NCBI GenBank assembly: GCA_018806985.1
Contig: JADANN010000430.1
Location: forward strand, 1 to 64,000
Direction: 5' to 3'
Source of the DNA: Angiostrongylus vasorum
Lineage: Eukaryota; Nematoda; Chromadorea; Rhabditida; Metastrongylidae
DNA length: 64,000 nucleotides
The position numbers and the translations under genes are program-made. This document shows positions 56,801 through 64,000 of the stretch, piece after piece. Numbering within the stretch: the first letter of the stretch is position 1; every line of letters starts with the position of its first letter. The notes beneath the pieces are model-generated. The model was not told where the DNA came from, did not search any database, and worked only from the letters and a program-made list of their open reading frames with translations.

Positions 56801-59524
56801 TTATTACCCTTTCCGGAGGCTAACGCGTTCACCACCACACCGTGCGGCTCCTTCGTTTCGCCTGTCTCTCAGCTAGTTCTATCGATCTCTGCCGTCAGCA
56901 ATCATCCGTCAACGGGATTGATCTGGGAGCCCAAATCGGCAATGAACCCAGTTAAGCGAGTCTATAGTTATAATCACAATCTTAACCTTTTTTATTTACT
57001 GCCTATTCTTTATAACGGCAGGGTATGTTGCGAAATGTAATAGGGCTCCCCAGATCAATCACGTTGACGGATGATTGCTGATGGCAAGTGATTGATAGAA
57101 CTAGCTGAGAGACAGACGAAACGAAAGGACCCGCATGGTGTAGTGGTGAACGCGTTAACCCCTGGAAAGGGTAATAGCGCGTTCGTTCCCCACCGCAGAG
57201 ACCTACGGTCCGGAGTTTTGCAATTATCTCAGCATCATAGATGTTATATTTTGTAACATACCCTGCCATTAAAAAAAAAGTAGGCAGTAAATAAAAAGGT
57301 TAATACATACTTACTTGATACTTGAGCGGCCAGTCCTCACTGGATGTGCGGGCCCCAGCATAATAACCATTTTTCGGAGATTTGTTGGTTAAGGCATTGT
57401 GGTACCCTGGAATGCCGAGGTCAGCCTGGCGAAAGTCTGCCCCAGGTCTTCACCACCACGGGCAGTCGCAGACCTTGTGGATCAGAGGGAGATTTGCATC
57501 CTGTTAGCTAAACTTCCTGATGGAGACACCGGACTCCTTCTCAGCTTAGGGAACCCTGCCAGGGGTATCAATCCCTCCGCTGTACACCGCAGTCCGACAC
57601 CCAAGAACACCTCCAGCAACGATGAGGCGACAAACCGTTGGCAAAAATCCAATAATACAATGGAAAGAGACCTTGTAGTTCAATCTTTTTCTCATGCCGT
57701 TCATCTTCGTTTCTTCTTTTACTCAAACTGCAATCGCACTACTATGAACAATGAAAATCTTTTAAACAGTAAATACTTCCCTCTATTTCAATGGAAATCT
57801 TCCTAGCAGATAACTTATTGTTCTCTAAAATCGAGCAACTGCTCATTTAAAATAGTCAAGCCAGCAACGTATTTTCAATACAGAGTTAAACTTGAGAAAC
57901 AAAAATCACAATTTTATCTTGAAAAGCTACAGATGAGAAGTGATTCTGAATGCACAGGTGTCTTGAAATGATTAATCAAGTGTTTTTTAGGTCACTATTG
58001 CTGCAAAAATGGAAAACTCCGGGCTGCCGGATCGAATACAGATGACTTTGAAGAGTCATCAAATGTTATCAGCTCGATTTCCTGAATTCAAATGCACCTC
58101 AAGAGGGAGCGTTAAAATCGATGTGGGTTAAGACTACTGTGGTTCAAACATATAAGAATTGATTTGGACAATTTTGCACAGCGTGGTCTTCGTTTTTCTT
58201 TTCTAATCTCCACATGTAGTAGCATTTAGCAAAACCATGAAATTTTTTACGGAAGAAATTCTATAAAACGTCTACGTATTTACTACATTTTTTTAAAAAA
58301 TGACCGAATGGCATTGGTTATGAGGTTCGATTACTTACGTAATGGATGGCCGGTTACTACCTCCAATATTATCAGAATTTCATCACCCTAACAAGGAGCT
58401 TTAGCTTTAGTACGGAACATTTTCTATTTCAATAACGGATGAAATGGATGGTTTTTGAGCTAACGAGGTTATTTTTTGTTGCTGTAAAATGGTGTAGGGT
58501 GGATATTCTAGTTTAATGCATGACACCAAGATCATAATTCCTTTTTTTAATTTGCTATGGTCGACGCATGTACTCACAGGCAATTTGCAACGCTCTGCAC
58601 TATAAAAATGACACATGTTTCGAAAACAGAATCCGGAACAAATTCACATGGAATTCCAGTGAGTTGGACCAGTAAGCTTTAACCTGAACCGTTGTTCTAC
58701 GACGAAATCTTACTTCCCGCTTAGCTTTAGTACTAACTGGCTGCAGATCCCTCGCGTAGTTCGTAAGGAAACGCTCATTTATGGAGGTTTACCAAACTAG
58801 AACAAAAAGAATTGTTTCTTGCATAACAGTGACATGATTTGTGAAATGTTCCAAAAACTGGTCATGTCAATCCTAATCCATGAGGGCTTACCACAATATC
58901 GCGACCCATGGGTATTTGACGGAATCGTCAATGTGCATTATGAACACCCAAGCTTTGTAGGAGTTCAACACTTTTCATCCAGATGACCCGAAAACAGGAA
59001 ACCTATGCCATATCATTGCACTATAAGTTATGCATGGGCCCTCTTCCTAAAAACTATGAAACTAAATGGCTGCAAACGAGAAGTCGAAAGCCGTTTGTGT
59101 GCTTCCAAATTAACAGGGGCCTTCGTGTAACCCTGTTACGCGACATAAACAAATTTATGCTTTATTGTTCCGCCTAAGATTCTCGAAGATTGTTAGAATT
59201 GCAAAGCCGATATTTTTTTTTCTTTCTTTCTTTTTTCTTTGTGCTATGTCGAACAGCACCCTGCACCCTTAGTAATCTGCATGTTATACGTAATCATTAT
59301 CAGTACTACTCCTAGTTCTGCAAACTTTGTTATATCAGGGCATCGGAACACTTCTTACATACTGGTTAGAAGGTGTGGAAGAGTTATTGGTAAGTGATCG
59401 GTCGAAAGAGAAAGACGCACCAGCGGCAACAAGTATCAGTGACGAAGATGTCGAACTCTATACAGTCCCACAGGACTCAAGCCAAGTCAGTTCAGCTAAC
59501 TCAGCAGTGCCTCTAATCTCCTGA
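29471..59524 (+). CDS. gcy: Receptor-type (membrane) guanylyl cyclase, multi-exon
   Basis: Makes cGMP at the membrane in response to an extracellular or cytosolic cue; in nematodes this family is large and mostly sensory. Exons placed: 29471-29697, 30553-30674, 34410-34537, 36049-36167, 36257-36325, 36385-36450, 36745-36883, 37922-38058, 38730-38816, 38913-38987, 39057-39141, 39279-39326, 43461-43589, 43953-44044, 48045-48106, 48176-48265, 48328-48415, 49012-49109, 49531-49615, 51118-51245, 51423-51479, 52460-52601, 52756-52879, 52954-53022, 53186-53290, 56280-56411, 57991-58122, 59339-59524. They total about 1,010 codons. Family members are usually 1,100-1,200, and the gap matches missing ectodomain exons between 30674 and 34410. 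Phase conflicts occur at 38816/38913, 48106/48176 and 51245/51423, plus an in-exon frameshift at 52564. The family is certain; the orthologue is not assigned. Confidence 0.93.
29735..30010 (-). repeat. Possible strongly diverged SINE type A
   Basis: GCGTTAGGCGTTCATCTATC and GTCAACGATGCATCGATATA resemble the tail and central parts of type A; the match is weak. Confidence 0.25.
30107..30474 (-). repeat. SINE type A2 copy, full length
   Basis: Minus-strand head GGATGCGGATGGCACAGTGA, B-box-like AGTTCGATTCCGC, central block AGATTGGTATCGGACTTGTC, tail ACGACATTCAAGATGAAATG. Best preserved A2 copy here; it lies in gcy intron 1. Confidence 0.75.
30755..31260 (+). repeat. Dispersed repeat C, copy 2
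   Basis: Matches 12910-13480 (TTGAGATGTCTCAAAAATTG, GATTGTTCAGGTTTGGAAAA, ACATAGAGGAGTTTCTATTA). In gcy intron 2. Includes long chance frames on both strands. Confidence 0.65.
31905..32175 (+). repeat. Repeat D copy
   Basis: Contains GACCCCAGCATATTCTC, CCGAGGTCGGCTTGTCCATA, AAGAACACCTCCCAGCCACG and the closing CGTTGGGAGAT of the terminal hairpin. Confidence 0.7.
32183..32386 (+). other. Unassigned frame in a gcy ectodomain intron
   Basis: 67 codons with a Ser/Asn-rich start, then [20 protein letters not shown], ending beside a GTAAAA donor-like site near 32355. It lies where ectodomain exons are missing, but its sequence does not resemble the ANF-receptor fold and no good acceptor is visible. 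Not included in the gene model. Confidence 0.2.
33048..33390 (+). repeat. SINE type A2 copy
   Basis: Head GGGGCGGATAGCGCAGTTGT, B-box-like AGTCCGATTCCACTC, central block GGAGAATGGTACCGGAGTTG, tail TTTACGACATTCAAAATGAA. Confidence 0.75.
34245..34365 (-). repeat. SINE type A tail fragment
   Basis: GATAAAGCGTTTAGCGCTTA and GAGGTGATTGAATGCACATT, then CTGTGGCCTACCGATGTA. Ends 45 bases before gcy exon 3. Confidence 0.55.
34604..35090. repeat. SINE type B head-to-head pair (long inverted repeat)
   Basis: The left copy (34608-34790, minus) and right copy (34900-35085, plus) are inverted and nearly identical: GATGCTGAGATATTTGCAAA at the left end, TTTGCAAATATCTCAGCATC at the right. The centre holds TAGTAGGCAGTAAATAAAAC. 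It lies in the gcy intron after exon 3. Confidence 0.8.
35590..35960 (+). repeat. Diverged SINE type A2 copy
   Basis: Central block GACAAATTGGTAGCACACTT after TCCTATCCTTCCGGCGTC; tail with CAACGGCATTCGTGAAGTAG. Ends about 90 bases before gcy exon 4. Confidence 0.45.
37021..37105 (+). repeat. Truncated SINE type A head
   Basis: GGCACGTGTGGCGCAGTGGT and GGAATTGCTCCTCGCGCCCA, then breaks off into TATATACGACATATG and a second, complete copy. Only the tRNA-like head is present. Confidence 0.75.
37117..37400 (+). repeat. SINE type A copy, full length
   Basis: Starts GGGGCGCGAGTGGCTACAGT, B-box-like GGAATCGGTCCCCGC, central block AAATTGGCATCAGACTTGTC, tail GATTAACGCAGGGAGCTTTA. In direct tandem with the truncated head before it. 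Confidence 0.8.
38140..38540 (+). repeat. Repeat D copy, longest
   Basis: Begins ACTTGATACTTGATACTTGA, then GGCCCGTCCTCACTGG, CCGAGGTCAGCCTGGGCAAA, and ends in the hairpin GGAACACCTCC to GTTGGGAGGTGTT. No coding content recognised; in the gcy intron after exon 8. Confidence 0.75.
38913..51479 (+). CDS. gcy: gcy exons 10-21: membrane segment and kinase-homology domain
   Basis: Exon 10 encodes the single membrane span ([20 protein letters not shown]). The kinase-homology domain follows with [110 protein letters not shown] and GLIQKCWDN. As expected for receptor cyclases, the catalytic HRD is replaced by HGAL, so it is a pseudokinase that regulates the cyclase. The DFG-equivalent Asp is also lost (SGYG). 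The intron 39327-43460 is over 4 kb. Junctions 48106/48176 and 51245/51423 are out of phase as read. Confidence 0.9.
39640..39801 (-). repeat. SINE type A fragment
   Basis: Plus-strand reading ATGCCTATCACCAATATCCC, CAGCGACCATCACC and CCACTGCGCT. Head and central block only. Confidence 0.4.
40125..40395 (-). repeat. SINE type A copy, full length
   Basis: Minus-strand head GGCGCGTGTGGTACAGTGGT, B-box-like GGAATCGATTCTCGC; tail at 40125 reads AAGCTCTCGACGTTGATCTA on the plus strand. Confidence 0.8.
40400..43455 (+). other. Large gcy intron, rest of it featureless
   Basis: The intron between exons 12 and 13. Only short frames, plus a small repeat D end-like piece near 43160-43195 (CACCTCGCTACGGTGAGGCA). 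No additional exon needed: exon 12 and exon 13 are in phase. Confidence 0.5.
44215..44440 (-). repeat. SINE type B copy, internally deleted
   Basis: Plus-strand reading ATTTGCAAAACTCCGAGCCT, then directly GCCGTCAGCAATCACCCGTC; the tRNA-like core is missing. Forms an inverted pair with the copy at 44480. Confidence 0.55.
44480..44850 (+). repeat. SINE type B copy
   Basis: Contains GATCAGTCCCGCTGACAGGT, AATGGTGTGGTGGTGAACGC and GGTCCGGAGTTTTGCAAATG. Confidence 0.65.
45510..45785 (-). repeat. SINE type B, left arm of a pair
   Basis: Plus-strand reading GATGCTAAGATATTTCCAAA, GCAGGTGTCTGCGGTGGTAA, GCGTTCACCACCACACCATG. Its partner is at 46086; a type A SINE has been inserted between them. Confidence 0.7.
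45786..46085 (+). repeat. SINE type A inserted inside a type B pair, with target duplication
   Basis: TTAATGGCA occurs at 45786-45794 and again at 46077-46085, flanking a type A SINE (head GTGTGGTGCAGTGGTTGG, tail AAGCATTATCCTTTTAACTT). The nine-base repeat looks like a target-site duplication. Because the SINE starts with GGCA, up to four of the nine bases may belong to the element. Confidence 0.75.
46086..46300 (+). repeat. SINE type B, right arm of a pair
   Basis: Contains CTGCATGGTGTGGTGGTGAA, AGCGCGTTCGTTTCCCACC and TTGCAAATATCTCAGCATCA. Confidence 0.7.
46918..47185 (+). repeat. Diverged SINE type A copy
   Basis: AGTGAAGCGCAATGATTAGAG, then TTCCACACCACCGAGGTC and AAAATTGTTACCAAATTTGT as central block; tail AGGGAATCGTCAACGCC. 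Confidence 0.6.
47215..47510 (-). repeat. SINE type A2 copy, head lost
   Basis: Plus-strand reading CGAAGGTCTT, TTTTTCAAGAATGTCGTTGA, CAAGCCTCCTACCAATTCGT. Adjoins the preceding type A copy tail to tail, as in the duplicated units. Confidence 0.55.
48553..48820 (+). repeat. Diverged SINE type A with tRNA-like head
   Basis: Head GACGCGCCTGACGCAATGGT and a good B box, CGGTTCGATCCCG, whose flanks can pair as a T stem. The acceptor stem does not close, so this is not a tRNA gene. Confidence 0.6.
49218..49495 (+). repeat. SINE type A copy, full length
   Basis: Head CGGCGCGTATAGCGCAGTAG, B-box-like GAATCGATCCCCCGC, central block CAGTTGGTACCAGACTTGTC, tail AAGGATTGATCAACGCC. In the gcy intron before the exon at 49531. 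Confidence 0.8.
49616..51117 (+). other. gcy intron with one unrecognised frame
   Basis: Frame 49918-50163 (81 codons) ends with [20 protein letters not shown]; the CxxC pair is suggestive but no domain is recognised. The exons on either side join in phase without it. Confidence 0.3.
51775..52480 (-). mobile_element. Penelope-like remnant in a gcy intron
   Basis: The minus strand around 52.45-52.2 kb encodes a decayed Cys-rich and GIY-YIG stretch ([11 protein letters not shown], then GAVYLIS), with frame breaks. The terminal motif GGCTCTGAGGAAAGCGAAAT follows on the minus strand at 51834-51799, then CACCTCGTGTTTGCTCAACA, which is also found after the motif at 1108. Inserted antisense to gcy between exons 21 and 22. 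Confidence 0.65.
52460..59524 (+). CDS. gcy: gcy exons 22-28: coiled coil, cyclase domain and tail
   Basis: Exon 22 encodes the dimerisation helix ([19 protein letters not shown], then [19 protein letters not shown] if one A of the run at 52564-52569 is ignored). The cyclase domain has [12 protein letters not shown] and [13 protein letters not shown] with both metal-binding Asp residues and the guanine-selecting Glu, then [18 protein letters not shown]. The next conserved block reads RYSVFGPT joined to [11 protein letters not shown], where most cyclases have FGDTVN and ASRMES. The usual catalytic Asn and Arg are thus Thr and Lys. The tail after [12 protein letters not shown] is acidic and Ser-rich and stops with TGA at 59522. 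Confidence 0.92.
53291..56279 (+). other. Large gcy intron, no recognised feature
   Basis: No repeat copy or exon recognised; exons at 53290 and 56280 join in phase 0. The frame 55906-56274 (minus) is chance. Confidence 0.45.
56735..57000 (-). repeat. SINE type B, left arm of a pair
   Basis: Plus-strand reading GCTATTTGCAAAACTCAGGA, AACGCGTTCACCACCACACC and CCGTCAGCAATCATCCGTCA. Confidence 0.7.
57040..57290 (+). repeat. SINE type B, right arm of a pair
   Basis: Contains GACCCGCATGGTGTAGTGGT, AGCGCGTTCGTTCCCC and TTGCAATTATCTCAGCATCA. Inverted relative to 56735-57000. Confidence 0.7.
57303..57640 (+). repeat. Repeat D copy
   Basis: Starts ACTTACTTGATACTTGAGCG, contains CCGAGGTCAGCCTGGCGAAA, ends in AAGAACACCTCCAGCAACGA. 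Directly follows the SINE B pair in the intron before the exon at 57991. Confidence 0.7.
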
Positions 59525-60261
59525 ACATTTCAATTCAACGTAATATTGCCCAACATCTTGCTCATACTGACTATTCGTGGACAAAGGATCTATCTGTAAT
59601 GCTGGAACTGCATCCTTCTTAATTTAAATGATTACAACCAGACTGAGGAACTTCCCTTATTGAATAAAACTGTTGTAACCCTAGTTATCATCAAAGTTCT
59701 GTTGTTTTTATTACTATCGCCCAGATATATACTGTTTCTTCAGCACCATTATTTCCATTTTTTTCTCGCTTCTTCCTGTTAATAGAAGTCTTTAAAAATT
59801 CACTGTGATCCTCGTAAGTCCTGCACCTTTGAAAATGTTTGGAAACCGGTTATACGATTCCTTCTTCAGCTCATTGGCTCTTGTATCTCTCAATATGGGC
59901 AGAACTAATTTGGCTTTTCAAAATTAAGCACACATGCTTACAATGAACTTTATCAAATGAGATAAAGAGCATTAGTATCGAATAATTTCCTCAGCACAGA
60001 ACAAATTGGTCTACTCCACCGCAATAAAAGTATTAGTCTTTGGGTGGCCAAAAATCGCTCTACTTCTTTCCTTTTCATCGCTGAGGTCCGTTTCTCAAAC
60101 AACAGAACAATTGAACTAACAAAATTTCCACATAGCAAAATACGATCATAGCCTCGTTCGTGTTAATCTTCCTTTAAAACAATCTTGTAAGAAATCGAGA
60201 ATCTATACAGACAACAAGAAAACGTAGTGCCATTGAAAACATAGTTCTTAAAAATGTATGT
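59525..60261. other. Convergent intergenic region between gcy and fbp
   Basis: About 740 bases between the two stop codons. AATAAA at about 59663 is a possible gcy polyadenylation signal. No gene is seen. Confidence 0.5.
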
Positions 60262-63200
60262 CTAAGAATCAAATTTTTTAATAAATTCTATGGCTTCATT
60301 GACGTCATCCTTCGAACCAAGAATAATGGGCGAACGTTCGTGAATCTGAAATCAGCTACCACATTGAAAACAATGTAAACTAAGTTAGATATGTGGATAT
60401 GGATATAGTTAGCTATACGCTGAGATATGAACGTCCTTTTTCTTTCTCTTTTTCCGTTTTATATTTTTTATTTCTTATTTTTATTTCTTTAATTTAATTT
60501 TTTTTCGACGTTTTTCCCAAACCTTTTTTGGAACAACGTCCAGTATGCGCATTTTTCCTGTGGTCGCTAAACCACCGGCTTGTTCGAGGATCATCGCCAT
60601 CGGATTACATTCGTAAAGAAGCCGTAGCTGTAATGCTAGTGCTTTATAGTATAAAAGATATAAAAAATAAGAAACTTCCCCGTTATTTCTTCGCTAGGGT
60701 AACGCCCAAAACAAATTCGTATTGGAAAATTCTAAACAAAAAAGGTGATCATCTGCCTACTCTTGTTCTCCTTCAAATAGATTACTTATTAACCCTAATG
60801 ATTAGAAGCTGCGACAAAAGGACGAGAATTGATCATGGCATCTGTTGAACAGATTCTCGCTTTGGCGAAGCAAAAACGTGGATAGTCTCCATAGTAGCCC
60901 TGGATCACTAGTCGTTGCAAACACTTTTTGCCATTCTGTACCGTCCCAAATTTTGCTGTACCAGTGATGCACTCCCACTCAAGGAAGATATGGGCAAAAT
61001 ATACTACTATGAAGAAACACATTTCAATCACTCCACTAATACTAGGGTAAACAAACACAGAATAAGTTGCCCCTCACATTCTATGTTCTTTACCACAATG
61101 TGACAGGTTTCTATGTTATTTCGGAGCTAAAGAATGTTCAGAAATTAATAAAAAGTACTAGCATGATGGTCACCTCTAAGCTAAATCTCTGATCAAGAAC
61201 CAAAAAAATTTTCAGTTCGCTTTAAAGCAGTGGTTTGACAATGAATGTCTGCCAACGTCTTCTTCATTCATCGCTACCGCAAAGTCGTAGTGGACCTCCG
61301 GTAAATGGAATTATTTTATGAATTCTGTTATTCTTACTTTGCCATTCGGTGAGCTTGCAGTCGCCGGATAGAGAAAGATGCCGCCATTCAATAGTGTTCG
61401 ATGAACATCAGCCACCATTGATCCGACGTATCGTTGACCCATAGCCTTAAATAAACTTTCCAGACCAGAACGATAGAAAAATAAGGTGTAAGGGGCTAAA
61501 GGGTCGATCAACCGCTTGAGTGTGCGCCATGCATTCTTCTGCTCTGAGGATCGTAGAGCTGACTGATTACACGCTCGACCTGTACAATGACTTGCAGTGG
61601 CCTATCGATATGAGTTTTATCTTCCCAGATTTTGACGAACTAAACCAAAACCACGCGTGTACAATAGGGTACCTCTACCCACTGCGCTACACGTAGCTTT
61701 ATTGCGGCGTACAATGGGAAATAAACCTTGTTTGAAGAAAATAACCTTTTACGTACATTAAAAAAATGCCTCTTTGGGGTGCAAAGTAACTAATTAAAAT
61801 TTCTGATAAGGAGCAGGCCAGCGCTAGCGAATATTGTTTCTAAATTTCTTATCTCATCTTTTATACATCAAATGCAAGCAAAGCTAGCATCGTAATGTCA
61901 CATAATTCCCTAACAATTACCTTCCTTCCTGGCTGGTCTTCTTTTCGTGTGCGAATATACTCGGCTATTCCTTTACTCCAAGTTGATGCGTATCCCTCAT
62001 TGATTGAATATATGGAACCTTTTGATTTGCACTTCATATTAGGATGAGTGAGAATGAATTCGCCAATAGCCTAGAACAAAATATTTGTTGAGAGTTTCAG
62101 GTCACAAGGACAAACCACCTTTGTCAGAAATCCAATTGAAAATGGCAAACCCAAAATTTCCCCTTACATTACAACACTCCGCAAGCGTTGTGCAACTAAA
62201 TGTAAATGTAGCTAGAAACTGATTAGAGGTACATAAAAAACCTACTGAGAAAATAATAAAAAAGAAATAATACTGGGAAATAAAACGTTTGAATAAACAC
62301 ACCGGATCGAGAGTGAATCCGTTGACACCGTTACCAGTGGTCAGAACAACCATTGTCGCTGAGCCATATAGCGCATACCCAGCAGCCACCATCTCTCTGC
62401 CTGGTCTCAGTACATCATCCAGTGTAACGTCACCTTCACTCTTCTGCAAAGATCTATCTTAAACGTTGTTGTTATCGCTGTTGTTGGAGTTACCGTTGTC
62501 ACTGCTGCTGCTGCTCTTGGCCTTCTTGTGTCCGTGATGTAACAAAACATTACATAATAATTGCTATCAAATCGAAGGCTTAATTCCCCACTAACTCCAT
62601 AAAACAAGCTATCCCTTTGTTCTATCTAATTTTGTAATCAATAATCAGCATATATTCTATACATTTATCCCTTCTTCTAGTCAGGATATAGGACTGCACT
62701 CCTGCTTCTTTCCCATCTTGGGTTAGTTTTCATATCGAGAGTACGCAACATTGTTTTTCTCAGAGATACAAACATCCGACTGCGTTCATGGCCATGCCCA
62801 CCGTAGTGATGAATGAATGCACAAATGCTCTATACTATGAGTGCAATGGCCTTCCGATCTAGTAGTCAGTAGTTTCACAGTCACAAGCCTGATCCTCAAT
62901 TAACCGACCCATGAAGGGCTTGGTTTTCCTAGTGCCTGTAGTCCAACAACGGATCCATTGTGTACTGCAGTGTACGTCAAATCACTGCGAAACAGGTCCT
63001 TTAAACACGAAAATAAAATAATATTTCCCACCTTCCTATAGATTCCAAAAATTGTTCCAATTGATATCAAACAGTCGATATTCGAAGAACCATCAAGAGG
63101 ATCAAATGTCACAACATAATGACCTCGTTTGTTTTTTTCGACCTCAATGAGCTCCTCGTTTTCCTCCGATAGAAGCGCACATGTTGTGTAACTGGACTTC

Positions 63201-63287
63201 AACATGTTGATCACAAGCTCATTTGATAGCACATCCAGTTTCTTCACCTCTTCACCCTGCACATTCGTTGCGCCAGCAATACCATAC
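60262..63287 (-). CDS. fbp-1: Fructose-1,6-bisphosphatase, exons 2 to last (N-terminal part outside)
   Basis: Hydrolyses fructose 1,6-bisphosphate to fructose 6-phosphate, the committed step of gluconeogenesis, in the cytosol. Minus-strand exons: 63287-63032, 62443-62303, 62070-61921, 61445-61338, 60627-60523, 60345-60262, all in phase. They give about 280 residues of a family near 335. Motifs in order: [40 protein letters not shown] (metal-binding Asp residues), [25 protein letters not shown]-type core, [36 protein letters not shown] with the metal-binding Glu, [10 protein letters not shown] and SPIILGS. Stop TAG at 60262-60264. The first exon of the model starts in the middle of a codon, so the AMP-binding N terminus lies upstream of 63287, probably beyond the window. 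Confidence 0.95.
61480..61700 (-). repeat. SINE type A fragment in an fbp intron
   Basis: Plus-strand reading GGGTCGATCAACCGCTTGAG and TGACTTGCAGTGGCCTATCG, with a minus-strand head GTAGCGCAGTGGGTAGAGG near 61690. Begins about 35 bases upstream of the exon at 61445. Confidence 0.55.
62785..62960 (-). repeat. SINE type A fragment in an fbp intron
   Basis: GAATGAATGCACAAATGCTC, GCAATGGCCTTCCGATCTAG and TTAACCGACCCATGAAGGGC on the plus strand. Diverged and headless. Confidence 0.4.
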
Positions 63288-63399
63288 CTACACAATAAAT
63301 ATATATGTAATTCTGGAAAACACCTTAGAAAAGACAACAGGAGTTTTGTTCCCAGAAACCTGAAATTTTGTTGTAGTAATGATTATATTCCCAACGGTT

Positions 63400-63770
63400 T
63401 ACCGCCTAATCGTAGCTGCGAGGTGTTCCTGGGTGTCGGACTGCGATGTACAGCGGGGGATTCATCCCCCCGGCAGTCTCCGAAGCCGAGAAGGACTCCG
63501 ACGTTTCACGAGGAAATCTAGCTAGAACTAAACCAATATCAGGATCCACCATCGTCATGGTATCAAACTAGTCGCATGGTGGCAAATCTCCCCCTTGATT
63601 CACAACGGTTGCGACTGCCTGTGGTGGTGACGACCTGGGGCAAACTTTGACCTAGCTGACCTCGGGACTCCAGTGAGCCACAATGGCTAAACCAGCAAAA
63701 CTCCGAAAAAGTGGAAATTATGCTGGGGCTCATGCAACCATTGAAGACGGACCATACAAGTAGGTAAGCA
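63400..63770 (-). repeat. Repeat D copy upstream of the fbp exon
   Basis: Plus-strand reading AACGGTTTACCGCCTAATCG, GGTGTTCCTGGGTGTCGGAC, CAAATCTCCCCCTTGATTCA, AAGTAGGTAAGCAAGTAACG. Full-length, opposite orientation to the copies at 38140 and 57303. Confidence 0.75.
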
Positions 63771-64000
63771 AGTAACGATCATTCCAATAATCTAAGGTCG
63801 CACGTACATAAACAACAGAAGAGCTAGTGATCCATTCATTAGACTTGGTTAATCATCTAGATAGCGTAATAGCAGTAGTCCGGTCCTTACTGGGACTTCA
63901 AATACAAATATCAAATTTTTCCCGTATTAGACGACTTCTACAACAAAATGAATCACTGCTTCAAGTCTCAATACCATAACTAAGATTTGCAGTTGTACTG
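63771..64000. other. Window edge, nothing recognised
   Basis: Presumably an intron or the upstream region of fbp; no exon for the missing N terminus is visible. Confidence 0.4.

Noticed and set aside
1..64000. CRISPR arrays, operons, riboswitches or bacterial systems
   Set aside because: No regularly spaced repeats and no bacterial gene organisation; spliced nematode genes and SINEs explain the sequence.
1..64000. A spliced-leader RNA gene
   Set aside because: I did not find the nematode SL1 sequence on either strand by eye.

Overview
The window is nuclear DNA of a nematode, most likely a clade V strongylid of hookworm type. Four things point there: short exons bounded by GT and TTTCAG- or TTTTAG-like splice sites, a nematode-type receptor guanylyl cyclase gene, an RTE-type LINE together with Penelope-like elements, and very many tRNA-derived SINEs. 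No bacterial or organellar feature is present. All splice sites and domains were read by eye and no alignment was run.

Layout. 0-5.8 kb: two candidate exons of one plus-strand gene (224-307 and 5273-5548). The presumed intron between them holds a Penelope-like GIY-YIG fragment and a decayed minus-strand RTE element. 5.8-29 kb: gene-poor repeat desert. It contains Penelope-like fragments (one arranged as a long inverted repeat), three tRNA-like SINE types (called A, A2 and B here), two further dispersed repeats (C and D), and two homologous segments of about 3.3 kb (14.96-18.3 and 19.57-22.76 kb) that carry different nested insertions. A degenerate copy of one guanylyl cyclase exon lies at 27.4-27.7 kb.

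29.47-59.52 kb: a receptor guanylyl cyclase (gcy) gene on the plus strand. I could place 28 exons: signal peptide, ligand-binding ectodomain, one membrane segment, kinase-homology domain, coiled coil, cyclase domain and a short tail. About 100 ectodomain residues are not located. Four phase or frame problems occur; three would be solved by one base fewer in a homopolymer. The cyclase domain keeps both metal-binding Asp residues but lacks the usual Asn/Arg catalytic pair. The introns are packed with the same SINEs as the desert.

60.26-63.29 kb: the last six exons of a minus-strand fructose-1,6-bisphosphatase gene, convergent with gcy. Its N-terminal exon or exons lie beyond the window. The two genes have no evident functional link. 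The most notable signals are the non-canonical cyclase active site, a central domain shared by two different SINE types, the head-to-head SINE B pairs, and the duplicated segments with datable insertions.
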